Shown piece by piece: positions 46,058 to 55,715 of a DNA stretch of 64,000 nucleotides (position 1 is the first letter of the stretch; each line of letters starts with the position of its first letter). The notes beneath the pieces were generated by a model, which was not told the origin of the DNA, did not search any database, and was given only the letters and a program-made list of their open reading frames with translations. Source of the stretch: Pararhizobium capsulatum DSM 1112 (GTDB taxonomy: Bacteria; Pseudomonadota; Alphaproteobacteria; Rhizobiales; Rhizobiaceae); contig NZ_JAUSVF010000002.1 in assembly GCF_030814475.1 (NCBI RefSeq), forward strand, positions 868,001-932,000, read 5' to 3'. The translations under genes and the position numbers were made by a program.

Positions 46058-47063
46058 TCATCTCGCTCCATCGCAGACAGCGTGCCCCGTGATCCGGGCC
46101 CACCATGAAAACCGGAGGAACCGCCGCGCGGCATGCGTCGAGTGCCCAATGGCAGCGCGGGTTGAAGTCGCAACCGGTCGGCGGATTGCGCGGGTCGACG
46201 ACGCTGCCGGGAATGGCTTTCAGGCGGGCAACCTGTCCCGCCGCCCGTGCCGCGTGGTCGACCTGCGGCATGCTGGCCAGAAGGCCTTTGGTATAGGGGT
46301 GGCTCGGCCGGTCGAACAACTCTTCGACACCGGCACTTTCAACGATACGTCCGCCGTACATAACGGCAACACGATCGGCGATTTCAGCGACAACGCCCAG
46401 ATTATGCGTGATGAACAGGATACCCATGCCGATCTCTCGCTGCAGTCGTCGCATCAGTTCGAGAATTTGCAGTTGTACGGTCACATCAAGCGCCGTGGTT
46501 GGCTCGTCGGCGATCAGCAATGCCGGATTGCAGGCGAGCGCCATGGCGATCATGACCCGCTGGCGCATGCCACCGGACATCTGGTGCGGATAGATGTCGG
46601 CGCGCCGTGTCGGCTCGGGTATTTCGACCAGCGTCAGCATCTCGATGGCCCGCTTCCATGCCTGTGAGCGGGTGAGCCCCTGATGCAACAGAGCCGCTTC
46701 GGCGATTTGCGCTCCAACCTTTTGGGTCGGGTTGAGGCTGGTCATCGGCTCCTGAAAGATCATCGAAATTTCGTTGCCGCGCACCCCACGCATGGTTTTT
46801 TCCGGCAACTGGGCCAGATCGCGCACCACGCCGTCACGCCCCCGAAACAGGATTTGGCCGGATGCGATGCCGCCAATCGCCGGCGGAATCAAGCGCATGA
46901 TGGAAAGGCTGGTTACGGATTTTCCCGAACCGCTTTCGCCCACGACAGCAACGGTCTGCCCCTGCTCGATCGTTAGGCTAACGCCCTTGACGGCCCGCAC
47001 GATGCCGCTTTCCGTGCGAAACTCGGTAACAAGGTTGCGGATCTCCAGCAGGGGTTCGGCCAT
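46050..47063 (-). CDS. Oligopeptide-type ABC ATP-binding protein (DppD/OppD family)
   Basis: 337 residues. Walker A is GESGSGKSV, the signature is [15 protein letters not shown], Walker B is [20 protein letters not shown], and the C-terminal domain has [19 protein letters not shown]. Its ATG shares one base with the stop of the DUF885 gene upstream. It works as a heterodimer with the DppF-type protein. Confidence 0.94.
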   Translation of the reverse strand: MAEPLLEIRNLVTEFRTESGIVRAVKGVSLTIEQGQTVAVVGESGSGKSVTSLSIMRLIPPAIGGIASGQILFRGRDGVVRDLAQLPEKTMRGVRGNEISMIFQEPMTSLNPTQKVGAQIAEAALLHQGLTRSQAWKRAIEMLTLVEIPEPTRRADIYPHQMSGGMRQRVMIAMALACNPALLIADEPTTALDVTVQLQILELMRRLQREIGMGILFITHNLGVVAEIADRVAVMYGGRIVESAGVEELFDRPSHPYTKGLLASMPQVDHAARAAGQVARLKAIPGSVVDPRNPPTGCDFNPRCHWALDACRAAVPPVFMVGPDHGARCLRWSEMNG

Positions 47064-48685
47064 CAGTTCAACTGTCCCGCGCGTTGCATTTCCTCAGCGA
47101 TCCAGGCGAGCGGCACGTGGCCGTAGCTTAGAAGCGCATCGTGAAAACTCAGCGTATCTCCTTTCCATCGGCTGCGCAGCGTTTTGATCCCCTCGACGCC
47201 GATCCAGTACATCAGCCGCGAACCGGGCAGCATGGAATTGCGCACCACCTCGCCCTCAACGCGCGCAGGGGCGAAGCCCGCCTTGTCGCGGTAGAATGCC
47301 ATCGCCTCCGTGATGCTCCAGTCGCCGAGATGCAGTTTGACATCGACCAGCACGCTTGCAGCGTTTCTGCGCTCATATTGCTTGAGCAACAGAATCTCAG
47401 CCGGCTCATAGAAGCCAGACGCTTCCATCAAAAGATCTTCCACGTAACAGGCCCAGCCCTCAATGAGGGTTCCGGAGCCAAGAAATGCGAGACCCAGCGC
47501 GCAATCGGTGCCGGCAATGCGTGCCAGCCGCGACTGGGCAGAACGGGCACGGGTATTCTGGGTGTGATGACCAACGCTGCCATGATGGACAGAATGGATC
47601 GTCTTGACTATCGCCGCGTTGTTTCCACGCAGAAACGCATCAAAGTCCTCACCGGGCGGCGTCACCCAGTAGACGCTGCCTTGTCCGGGGTTGAGGCCGG
47701 GCGGTGACCTATAGAACAGGAAGTACAAGGACTGGCTAACCTTGCGAAAGCAAGGCGCCATCCAGCGATACTCGAGCCCATATTCCTGCGCGGGCATCAC
47801 CAGCATGGCACCATCCCGCCGAGCGGCAACGTCGTATTGTCGATAGCTCTCGAACACTGCCTGGGTATCGGCCGGGTGATTATCGGACAACCCGGCAATC
47901 AGTTCCTGCCAGCTTTTCGCGGGATCAATGGACTTTGCCATTTCAACCAGTTCGTCGCCAATGCGGTCGAATGCCTCTTCGGCTCTTCTTACCGCTTCGC
48001 GCGGATCGAAATCGAGACCGTGGATCGTGTTCATCAACAGCGATAGATAGTTTTCGCCACATGCCGGATCGGCATCCGCAAAACCCGTGAGACCCGATGC
48101 GAACGCATCGAACGCGTCGGCCGCTGCGTTGGCCGGCGCTGTCCAATGTTGCGAAAATTCGTCATGCAGGCGGATATCGACGCGCAAGAACTCTGCCATG
48201 GCCACGGCTTCGCGCCAGGCGCGCGCCGTCCAACTATCTGGAACGGCCTGTCCGTTCAGCCGCTCGAGGGCTGACGTGAGAAAGGCCGGCAGGGCATCGA
48301 GCCGCTCCACCAGACTATCCTGCCGGACCGGCGCCGATTGCGGAAGCAGCAGCGAAATAATCGCGAAAGCCGCCTCTCCGGAATACCAGGCCGGGTTGGA
48401 AAGACGGGAACGCGATGTTGCTGCCGCTTTCTGAAGGGCAAGTTCTGCAAGCATCATCCTGCGGTCGAGGCGATCGCCCAACTCTGCAGGTTCTGCCGTG
48501 TTGGCGAGCCGCTGCTCCAGGGCAGCGATGGTCGCCAATTCCCCGGACACGGTTTCCGGCCCGCAAGGCGGCAGGCGACCGTCATGGTCCTTGCTCCCCA
48601 TGAAGGTCGCATCGACCGGATGATAGGTCCAGTGGTGATCGAGAAAGGCATCGACCACCGACGGATCGTAACGACACTGTGTCAT
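47063..48685 (-). CDS. DUF885 metallopeptidase-like protein with altered zinc motif
   Basis: 540 residues, all-alpha, with no signal peptide. The C-terminal half aligns with DUF885 (gluzincin-like) proteins: IHSVHHGSVGHHTQNTRARS near 364-383 and GSGTLIEGWACYVEDLLMEA near 404-423. Family members have HEAxPGHH; here the catalytic Glu is His (HHGSVGHH), while the metal-binding histidines and the EGW motif remain. It overlaps the Gfo/Idh gene by four bases and the ATPase by one, so it is firmly in the operon. It may have a changed activity (lyase or binding) rather than peptide hydrolysis; this is inference. Confidence 0.82.
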   Translation of the reverse strand: MTQCRYDPSVVDAFLDHHWTYHPVDATFMGSKDHDGRLPPCGPETVSGELATIAALEQRLANTAEPAELGDRLDRRMMLAELALQKAAATSRSRLSNPAWYSGEAAFAIISLLLPQSAPVRQDSLVERLDALPAFLTSALERLNGQAVPDSWTARAWREAVAMAEFLRVDIRLHDEFSQHWTAPANAAADAFDAFASGLTGFADADPACGENYLSLLMNTIHGLDFDPREAVRRAEEAFDRIGDELVEMAKSIDPAKSWQELIAGLSDNHPADTQAVFESYRQYDVAARRDGAMLVMPAQEYGLEYRWMAPCFRKVSQSLYFLFYRSPPGLNPGQGSVYWVTPPGEDFDAFLRGNNAAIVKTIHSVHHGSVGHHTQNTRARSAQSRLARIAGTDCALGLAFLGSGTLIEGWACYVEDLLMEASGFYEPAEILLLKQYERRNAASVLVDVKLHLGDWSITEAMAFYRDKAGFAPARVEGEVVRNSMLPGSRLMYWIGVEGIKTLRSRWKGDTLSFHDALLSYGHVPLAWIAEEMQRAGQLN

Positions 48686-49797
48686 GCGCCTTTACCCGGC
48701 AGGTCGACCCAGCGGCGTTCAAAATGAGCCTGGATAATCGCATCGACGATTTCCTGGCTCTTGGCGCCATCATAAAAAGTGCATTCCTGTGGCCTGTCTT
48801 CGAGGATTTCATCGACGAAGAAGCGTACGAGATTGCGATAGTAAAGTTCCGGCCACGGTGTGTTGAGCGTGGTTCCCGGCGGCAGGGCGGAGGCGCCGAT
48901 GTCATAGGGGATAAACTCAACGGCTTCAGCCTTGGCGATCTTCAGTGTTTCGGCCGTACCGAACTCGGAAATCAGCCGCGCGACGGCAGCACCTTTGGAA
49001 CCATAAACGCGCAGTTCCACACCGGGATAGTTGCCGACCGCGACATAGCTGGTTTGTAAAAGGCCCTGCGTGCCATTCGCATATTCGACGAGGGCGACAG
49101 CACCGTCTTCGACCTTGATCTTCTGCAGCCCAACTTCACCACGCACGATTCGTTCGGGAATGAAATTCTTCATGGTGGACGCCACGGATCCAAACTCGCC
49201 GCCCAGCCAGCGCATCAGATCGATGAGATGCGAACCATATCCAACGATCGATGCCGGAATGAGCGTGTTGCGATCGATGCCGGGTGTGATCTGGCGTAGC
49301 GGCTCCTGCGGATCCAGCCATTGGCTGTTCTGTTCAAAACCATGAATATGGAAAATCTCGCCCAGCGTCCCGTCGTCGATCCACGACTTGATCTGGCGGA
49401 TCGCCGGAGAATAGCGGAAGGTAAACCCAAGCTTGGTACGCACGCCGGCTGCGTCAGCCTTGGCGGCTGCCTCAAAGGCAGGTGCCGCCAGCGTATGCAG
49501 CGGCTTCTCCGAAAGCACATGCTTGCCGCCGGCAATGGCGGCAAGACTGAGCGGCAAGTGCGTGTGCGTCGGCGTGCACACATCCACCATCTGCACGTCT
49601 GGATCAGCAATAAGCTTTTCCGGGTCGGTATAGATTTTTCGCGCGCCATATTTCTCGGCCATCGCCTTGGCGCGATCGCCGTCCACGTCGCACACCGCGA
49701 TCAGGTCGACACGTTCATGCGCCTTGTAACCGGGGAGATGGGCCTTGTCGGCCCAGGTATGCGCGCCGATCAGTCCGACGCCGAGTTTGCTGGTCAT
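48682..49797 (-). CDS. Gfo/Idh/MocA-family oxidoreductase
   Basis: 371 residues. The N-terminal Rossmann fold is GVGLIGAHTWADKAHLPGYK, followed by VDVCTPTHTHLPLSLAAIAG and the family Glu-Lys motif HVLSEKPLHTLA with the catalytic Lys. The C-terminal beta-domain includes GSHLIDLMRWLGGEFGSVAS with the active-site His. It oxidises or reduces a sugar-like or amino-acid-linked alcohol with NAD(P). Four-base overlaps join it to the genes on both sides. Confidence 0.93.
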   Translation of the reverse strand: MTSKLGVGLIGAHTWADKAHLPGYKAHERVDLIAVCDVDGDRAKAMAEKYGARKIYTDPEKLIADPDVQMVDVCTPTHTHLPLSLAAIAGGKHVLSEKPLHTLAAPAFEAAAKADAAGVRTKLGFTFRYSPAIRQIKSWIDDGTLGEIFHIHGFEQNSQWLDPQEPLRQITPGIDRNTLIPASIVGYGSHLIDLMRWLGGEFGSVASTMKNFIPERIVRGEVGLQKIKVEDGAVALVEYANGTQGLLQTSYVAVGNYPGVELRVYGSKGAAVARLISEFGTAETLKIAKAEAVEFIPYDIGASALPPGTTLNTPWPELYYRNLVRFFVDEILEDRPQECTFYDGAKSQEIVDAIIQAHFERRWVDLPGKGA

Positions 49798-50876
49798 GGG
49801 AGGGTCTTTCCGATTGAAGCGGTATAGGCTTCGAGTTCATCGAAGTTATGGAAACCAAGCTCGCGTTTGCCATCCTCGATCTCGTAGATCATTGAGAACA
49901 GCTTTTCGTTGAGCCGCGTGTCGGCTCCAGTCTTCTTGCCGAAATCTATGAGTTTACCGCTGGACGAGCGGGTTTCAGACGGGCGTTTGCGGTAGACGAT
50001 GTCCCACCAGATGCCCGACCCCTTCTTCTTGAAGCTATGGGCGGGCTTGGTGTCCTGATCCTTCTTCAACAGCCAGATCGCATGGTTGATATTGGCCAGA
50101 AGCTTCTGGGTATCCCCGGCGGTCTTCACCCGGTAGTTCATCGGATCGAAGAAATCGAAGGCCTGGACATCAATGCCATTGGCATCGGCGATTTCCAATG
50201 CCTCCTTTACAACGGCTCCGGCAATGCGCGCGTATCGCTCCACACCAAGCGTATCTCGGATTTTTGCGTCTGCAAGCGCGGAAAACACCACTTGCGAGGC
50301 GTAAACTTCCTTTGCCCAGATCTGCCCCCAGATATGGCTGGAATACTGCACTTCGGTCAAAGCACTCAGCGCTTCTCCAAGTTCCTGGAGGCGCGGCGTC
50401 ATCTCGCCGTTCAATTCACCGAGCTGGATCGGGCCTTCGTGAACGAACTCCACATAGCCGGGATCGACCAGTGCGCCGCCATAATTCGGGATCGAACCCA
50501 TCACGATCCTGTCGCCGGGCAGCCCCGCCTCATTCAGCGCGGCAATCATGTCCGGCTCGTTGAAGCCGTTCTGGAAGGAGACCACGCAGCTATCAGCGTT
50601 GAGAAGAGGAATCACCTGCTTCAAGGCCTCGACCGCATGCTGCGACTTGGTCGCAATCAGCACGGCTCCGAGAGAACCCTCAAGCTGGTCCGGCGTTGCG
50701 GCCTTGACGGGAACGGTCATTTCCCCGCGAACGCCGTCGATGAACAGGCCCTTTTCATTGAGGGCCGCGACATGCTCGGCCCAGCGATCGACCAGCAGCA
50801 CATCGTGCCCGGTCTTTGTCATATATGCTCCGGCAAGGCCACCGATGGCGCCGGATCCGAGAATGGTGATCTTCAT
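49794..50876 (-). CDS. Ketopantoate reductase-like dehydrogenase (ApbA/PanE family)
   Basis: 360 residues, longer than the usual 290-310 of PanE. The N-terminus MKITILGSGAIGGLAGAYMT is the NADP Rossmann motif; ALIATKSQHAVEALKQVIPL-like VLIATKSQHAVEALKQVIPL, VSFQNGFNEPDMI, and IWAKEVYASQVVFSALADAK with the catalytic Lys of the C-terminal helical domain follow. The extension near 290-335 (KKGSGIWWDIVYRKRPSETR) keeps the family SM.D-like region in altered form. Its operon context points to a catabolic 2-keto/hydroxyacid conversion rather than pantothenate synthesis. Confidence 0.88.
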   Translation of the reverse strand: MKITILGSGAIGGLAGAYMTKTGHDVLLVDRWAEHVAALNEKGLFIDGVRGEMTVPVKAATPDQLEGSLGAVLIATKSQHAVEALKQVIPLLNADSCVVSFQNGFNEPDMIAALNEAGLPGDRIVMGSIPNYGGALVDPGYVEFVHEGPIQLGELNGEMTPRLQELGEALSALTEVQYSSHIWGQIWAKEVYASQVVFSALADAKIRDTLGVERYARIAGAVVKEALEIADANGIDVQAFDFFDPMNYRVKTAGDTQKLLANINHAIWLLKKDQDTKPAHSFKKKGSGIWWDIVYRKRPSETRSSSGKLIDFGKKTGADTRLNEKLFSMIYEIEDGKRELGFHNFDELEAYTASIGKTLP

Positions 50877-50879
50877 GGA

Positions 50880-52073
50880 TCAAGCCTTTTCAATTACGGT
50901 TTGCGGGAACATTTCGAGGCTCTGCGGGCTGTTGGCATGGCCATACAGCGCCTCCAGAAACACCGGCCACTGTTCCTTGGTTACGCGTTCGCGCACGCGG
51001 CGAACGCTTTCGTTGCCCGCCCAGTAGGATGAGATGAACGGTCCGCGGAACGGATGGGCCGCCATCCGCAGCCTGCCCTGCACCCAGGCCTCCTGTCCCA
51101 TGGCGATGTCGCGCAGATAGTTGGCAACGTCCTCGCGCAGAAGGCCTTCGACCATCAGCATCCAGGCGGCGCTCGTCTGGGCGGCAGAACGAACGCGACG
51201 AAGCTCCATATGGATCTCATCATCCTCATCCTCGATGAAGTCGATGAGGTGGATACCCTGGTCGCCGATACCTTCCTGTACGCAGCCGGTGATCGCATCG
51301 GTGGTGATCAGCAGCGCATCAGCCGGTGCCTTGCCGGCATCAAACGCCGCCTTGGTGGACAGCAACTGAGTGGAATGCCCCGGATAGACCTCATGGCAGA
51401 CAAGATGCTTCAGCGCGGCACGGGTGAAACTCAAATCGAAATTGAGATCCATCTTGCCTTCGTTGAAAGAGCAGCGCGCCGTGTAGAACATGCCACGCAC
51501 CGGGTTGAGCACCATGTCGTAGTCCCCGGTATCGAAGACCCTCGCGTCAGTACGAGCCTTTGCCTCGGCCATCAGATCCCGGAAGACCGTTTCGACCTTA
51601 TCGGCCGGGACGGCACGCGCCTCCTCCCAGGCCTGCACCCGCTCGGCCAACGACCCTCTTACAAAACCCGCCTTGCGCAGCAGGGCATCGACCTTGGCCC
51701 GGGCGTCCTCGATCAAGGCTGCATCCTCACGACCGGGAGGCGCGCCGACCAGATCGGTAACCTTCTCCTCGAAGGAGGGACTTGCACCTGACAGCATCTT
51801 TACGGCGACACGAACTGACTTGATCATGCCCTGCAGAAAGACCCGACGCGGGCCGGCAGGCAAGGCGGAGACCTCCAGATCGAGCCGTGCGAGGTCCGTG
51901 CGTATGCTGTCGCGGTCATCGTAGTGTCGGGCATCAACCAGACCGTCGCCCAGATAGATCGGGACAAGCCCCTCGCCGCCGAGCAGGCTGCCTTGTGCGG
52001 GCATTCTACGTTCGAGCGCATCGATGCCCATGGTTATGGCGGTCAGCTCTCTGCCGATTTCAAACGAATTCAT
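50880..52073 (-). CDS. DUF885 metallopeptidase-like protein, intact HE..PGH motif
   Basis: About 397 residues from ATG 52073 (MNSFEIGREL). The zinc motif LKHLVCHEVYPGHSTQ places HE at 227-228 and PGH at 231-233, with the downstream Glu in CVQEGIGDQGIH. It is shorter than typical DUF885 proteins (550-600) and lacks much of the N-terminal part. A possible dipeptidase or amidohydrolase releasing an amino acid from the transported conjugate. It starts the tight overlap chain, with the PanE-like ATG three bases after its stop. Confidence 0.82.
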   Translation of the reverse strand: MNSFEIGRELTAITMGIDALERRMPAQGSLLGGEGLVPIYLGDGLVDARHYDDRDSIRTDLARLDLEVSALPAGPRRVFLQGMIKSVRVAVKMLSGASPSFEEKVTDLVGAPPGREDAALIEDARAKVDALLRKAGFVRGSLAERVQAWEEARAVPADKVETVFRDLMAEAKARTDARVFDTGDYDMVLNPVRGMFYTARCSFNEGKMDLNFDLSFTRAALKHLVCHEVYPGHSTQLLSTKAAFDAGKAPADALLITTDAITGCVQEGIGDQGIHLIDFIEDEDDEIHMELRRVRSAAQTSAAWMLMVEGLLREDVANYLRDIAMGQEAWVQGRLRMAAHPFRGPFISSYWAGNESVRRVRERVTKEQWPVFLEALYGHANSPQSLEMFPQTVIEKA

Positions 52074-52128
52074 TTGTATCTCGATCTCAATTACATGGGG
52101 CCGGCACATGAGCCGGAGGCCGGAAATA

Positions 52129-52539
52129 TCAATGTTCGAAGATGGCGTCGGGATTCTTGAAGGACTTGAATTCCAGGGCGTTGCCGGCCGGGTCCTTCAG
52201 AAAGAATGTGCCCTGTTCGCCCGGTTCGTCCTCAAAGCGTACCTTCGGTTCCATGACAAACGGGTAGCCGGCATTGCGCAGGCGCGCGATCAGACCGTTC
52301 CAGCTCTCCCAGGGAAGAACCGCGCCGAAATGGTGCAACGGAACCATGTCGGTGCCGACCTTGGATGTCGCCGTCGATTTGGGGTCTTTGTTGAGATGCG
52401 CCGAAATCTGGTGACCGAAAAAGTCGAAATCGATCCAGTTTTCAGCTTCCCGGCCGACCTTGCAGCCGATGATTTCGCCATAAAAATGACGGGCGGTTTC
52501 CTTGTCGTCGATGGCGAATGCCATATGGAAAGGGATCAT
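52129..52539 (-). CDS. VOC-superfamily (glyoxalase/dioxygenase fold) protein
   Basis: 136 residues. Metal-ligand candidates are His5 in MIPFHMAFAI, a His in VPLHHFGAVLPW and Glu in GNALEFKSF. The C-terminal KDPAGNALEFKSFKNPDAIF is the classic VOC ending. It has two beta-alpha-beta-beta-beta units as a single-domain enzyme. The first gene of the operon behind the LysR-divergent promoter; its substrate is unknown. Confidence 0.9.
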   Translation of the reverse strand: MIPFHMAFAIDDKETARHFYGEIIGCKVGREAENWIDFDFFGHQISAHLNKDPKSTATSKVGTDMVPLHHFGAVLPWESWNGLIARLRNAGYPFVMEPKVRFEDEPGEQGTFFLKDPAGNALEFKSFKNPDAIFEH

Positions 52540-52649
52540 GCTGAACGCCTTTTGCGTGATTGGCCTGAGGAACAGCCGCGTTTATGCGTGCGGCTCTGGT
52601 GGAAAAGCTACCTTCTTGACGCTACACCGCAAGAGCCATAAAGATCGCA

Positions 52650-52669
52650 ATTCCATGACTTAAAGGAAT
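52650..52669. promoter_or_regulatory. Inverted repeat near the LysR start
   Basis: ATTCC (52650-52654) and GGAAT (52665-52669) form an inverted repeat with 10 bases between. It lies just before the LysR GTG start and could be a LysR autoregulatory site. The arms are short, so this is weak evidence. Confidence 0.3.
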
Positions 52670-52677
52670 GAAAAAAC

Positions 52678-53568
52678 GTGCGTGGACGCCTTTTGCCTTC
52701 ACTCAACTCCATAAGAACCTTCGAAGCCGTCGCGCGACACAACAGCTTCACCCGCGCGGCCGAGGAGTTGAACGTCACTCAGAGCGCTGCCAGCCGGCTG
52801 GTTCGCAGCCTTGAAGAATATCTGCAGGTTGCGTTGTTCACGCGCCAGAGCCGCCGGATCGAACTGACGGACCAAGGCCGTTTCTACAACGAGCTGTTGC
52901 GCGACGCGCTCGACCTGATCGAGGCGGGAACCGTAGAGCTGATTTCATCGAAAGAGGGTAAAGGAACCCTATCGATCGGCATGCTTCCGACCTTCGGCAC
53001 CCGTTGGCTGTTGCCGCGCCTGCCGACATTCCAGGAACAGCATCCCGAAATCGCGCTGAATATCGTTTCAAGCGATGGCGAGTTGGATTTCACGAAGGAG
53101 CGAATCGATGTCGCGATCCGTTTCGGTCACGGCAATTGGCCCGATGCGATCATCGATCCCTTGATGAGCGAGGAGATACAAGTCGTCTGCAGTCCCAAGC
53201 TCATGACCGGCAAGCATCCGATAACCACCTATGAATCGCTGCGCTTCCATCGGCTGATCCGCCATTCAACCCGGCCCAACAGCTGGGAGCACTGGTTTCG
53301 CTCGGTTGGCGTTCACCGGGAAGATCTGCAATGGGGACCAAGCCTCGAGCACTTCTTCATGATCATTCAGGCGGCGATTGCTGGTCTCGGCGTCGCACTA
53401 TTGCCGACTTTCCTCATCGAAGAGGATTTGCGCAACGGGAACCTCATTGCACCTTTCAGCGACCGCATTTCCGGGCCGGGCGCCTATTATCTCGTTACAT
53501 CGGCGGCAAAGAGCGAACTTCCCCGGGTCAAGATTTTCCGAAGCTGGCTACTGGGCCAACTCGAATGA
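52678..53568 (+). CDS. LysR-family regulator (GcvA-like) of the DUF885/peptide-transport operon
   Basis: 296 residues from GTG 52678, which gives (M)RGRLLPSLNSIRTFEAVARH, the usual N-terminus of the GcvA branch. The HTH continues NSFTRAAEELNVTQSAASRL; the effector domain has GMLPTFGTRWLLPRLPTFQE and KERIDVAIRFGHGNWPDAII. AAAGGA lies ten bases upstream. It is divergent from the VOC gene and the likely activator of that 12-gene minus-strand region. Confidence 0.93.
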   Translation: MRGRLLPSLNSIRTFEAVARHNSFTRAAEELNVTQSAASRLVRSLEEYLQVALFTRQSRRIELTDQGRFYNELLRDALDLIEAGTVELISSKEGKGTLSIGMLPTFGTRWLLPRLPTFQEQHPEIALNIVSSDGELDFTKERIDVAIRFGHGNWPDAIIDPLMSEEIQVVCSPKLMTGKHPITTYESLRFHRLIRHSTRPNSWEHWFRSVGVHREDLQWGPSLEHFFMIIQAAIAGLGVALLPTFLIEEDLRNGNLIAPFSDRISGPGAYYLVTSAAKSELPRVKIFRSWLLGQLE

Positions 53569-53597
53569 ACGTCACCGCATAGGGATAGCCTGCGGCA

Positions 53598-55715
53598 CTA
53601 CAGCCTCAGCAGCCAGGCCTCTACCTTCCCCTTGCCCTTGACTTCGATAGCGCCGCGCGGCTCGAAGGCAAACTGATCCTTAAGCTTTTCGTAGACCGGG
53701 CGCGTCACCTGAATAGTGTCAGGAATTCCTCCGGATTCCATCCGGCTCGCGAGGTTCACCGTGTCGCCCCACAAGTCGTAGATATACTTGCTGGTCCCGA
53801 TGACACCGGCCACAACAGGGCCGGTGTTGACGCCGACCCTCAGCTTCATCGACGTGTTGTGTTCGATGCCGTGCTCGCGGGCAATATGGACCATGCGAAT
53901 GGCCATGCGCACCATGCGCTCGGCATGGTTGGCGACTGGCTCGGGCAGGCCGCAGACCGCCATATAGGCATCGCCCACCGTCTTGATCTTCTCGATGCCA
54001 AGATCGAGGGCGGCGGCATCGAAACGCGTGAAGAGCTTGTTGAGCAAGGTCACCACCTCGCCCGGTGGCATATCCGACGTCAGCGCCGTGAAGCCGACGA
54101 GGTCAGCGAAGGCCACCGTGACCTCCGCGAAGCCATCGGCAATCCCCTCCTCGCCGCCCCGTAGTCGATTGGCGATCGGCGCCGGCAGAACATTGAGGAG
54201 CAGCAGTTCGTTCTCACGATTCTTGTTCTCGATTACGACATTCTTCTGGTGCAGATCCTCGACCATGCCATTGAAGGCTGAACAGAGCTGGCCGATCTCG
54301 TCTTGCGAGCGGACCGGCACGCTGGTTCCATAGTCGCCGGCAGCGAAACGTTTCACGCCGGCAGTGAGTTCGCGCAACGGTCCAAGAAGCGCGCGCGAAA
54401 GCCACGCGGCGGTGGCTGCCATCACCAGGAGCACCAATCCCCCGACGACCAGCAGATCCCGGCGCAGCTGGTAGATTGGCGCGAAAGCCTCAGCGCTATC
54501 GATCTTGGCGACCAGAGCCCAATTGACGCCAGGAATGGCGAGCGGTCCCCACGACGCCAATGTCGGGACGCCACGGTAGCCGACAATCTCACCCATGCCC
54601 TCGACGCCGGCGAGCGCCGCCTGGGTGGCCTTGGTATCGACGCGCTGATGCAGAACCGGCGTCCCGTAACTCCGGATCGCGGCGATCTCCTCCTCCGGTG
54701 CGCCGACGGCTTTGAGTTCGGCGAAATAGTTCTCACGATTTTCATAGAACGCCCGCGGACCGGAGCGTACCAGATGGTCAGGCCCGACGAGATAAGCCTC
54801 CCCCGTCTCGCCAAATCCTTCCTGTCGCCAGCGGCGGCCGCCGGTGACGACGTTGTCGATCTCCTCGTTTGACAATTGCGCGATCAGCACGCCGATGGTG
54901 ACGCCTCGGTCGACGACCGGCGCTGCCATAAAGGCAGTTGGCGCGCCCCGCGATGGCGCATAGGGGGCAAAATCCTCCAGGCAGACGGTCGATCGGTCGA
55001 GGGGCACGGCGCAACGGGCGACGGCGGCGGCGACGCTGGTGCTGCGGTACGGGCCCACTTGCAGGGACGTAGCGAAATCCACCTCCTTTTCGACCGTATA
55101 GATCAGGCGACCCGATTTGGGGTCGGCCATCATCAGATCAAAAAACCCGACCGTCGCGGCTGCGGCGCGCATCAACGGGTGATAGATGGCATGCAGTTTG
55201 CTGTAGTCGCTTCCGTCGCCGGGATCGTCGATGAGCTTGCGTCGTTCCTTGGGATTGGGATTGGCGACAATATAGTGATATTGCAAATAATAGGACGCGG
55301 CATCGACTGGCAGATAATCAGCCAAAGCAGGTTCGTTGCCCTGAACACGCGCAATTGCGGGCAAAAAATCGTCGGCATACCAAGCGCCGACCTTGTCGCG
55401 TAATTCGGGTGACGTGCCGTCTCGATCAAGTTTGTCCGCCGCGATGCGGAACTCGCGCGTGGCATCGACCACCATCTTGGAGTTTGCGAGAAGACGCAAT
55501 TCGGCATCGATCGTGCGGAAGTAGTCTTCGACCTGGCGTGTTTTGGTCTGCCGGGCGGCCGTGAGCTGGTCGAAAATCGCCTTTTCGAGGGCGTCGCGGG
55601 CGTGGAAATAACCAAGTACCCCGGTAATCAGCACTGCAATCGCGCCCAACAGGACGAGGGTGGTAAATAGCTTGGCGGCCAAGCCCCAATGCACGGAGCG
55701 GGATGAGCCGGTCAA
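53598..55715 (-). CDS. Membrane class III adenylate cyclase with Cache and HAMP domains
   Basis: 705 residues. TM1 (about 11-32) and TM2 (about 365-390, LLVVGGLVLLVMAATAAWLS) flank a large periplasmic dCache-like sensor (contains YYLQYHYIVANPNPKERRKL). A HAMP domain (ELTAGVKRFAAGDYGTSVPV) leads to the cyclase domain (about 500-690): metal-binding Asp in VAFADLVGFTALTS and KTVGDAYMAVCG, Lys for adenine in EKIKTVGD, and DLWGDTVNLASRMESGG. Substrate residues fit ATP rather than GTP. It should raise cAMP in response to a small periplasmic ligand. It stands alone on the minus strand. Confidence 0.93.
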   Translation of the reverse strand: MTGSSRSVHWGLAAKLFTTLVLLGAIAVLITGVLGYFHARDALEKAIFDQLTAARQTKTRQVEDYFRTIDAELRLLANSKMVVDATREFRIAADKLDRDGTSPELRDKVGAWYADDFLPAIARVQGNEPALADYLPVDAASYYLQYHYIVANPNPKERRKLIDDPGDGSDYSKLHAIYHPLMRAAAATVGFFDLMMADPKSGRLIYTVEKEVDFATSLQVGPYRSTSVAAAVARCAVPLDRSTVCLEDFAPYAPSRGAPTAFMAAPVVDRGVTIGVLIAQLSNEEIDNVVTGGRRWRQEGFGETGEAYLVGPDHLVRSGPRAFYENRENYFAELKAVGAPEEEIAAIRSYGTPVLHQRVDTKATQAALAGVEGMGEIVGYRGVPTLASWGPLAIPGVNWALVAKIDSAEAFAPIYQLRRDLLVVGGLVLLVMAATAAWLSRALLGPLRELTAGVKRFAAGDYGTSVPVRSQDEIGQLCSAFNGMVEDLHQKNVVIENKNRENELLLLNVLPAPIANRLRGGEEGIADGFAEVTVAFADLVGFTALTSDMPPGEVVTLLNKLFTRFDAAALDLGIEKIKTVGDAYMAVCGLPEPVANHAERMVRMAIRMVHIAREHGIEHNTSMKLRVGVNTGPVVAGVIGTSKYIYDLWGDTVNLASRMESGGIPDTIQVTRPVYEKLKDQFAFEPRGAIEVKGKGKVEAWLLRL

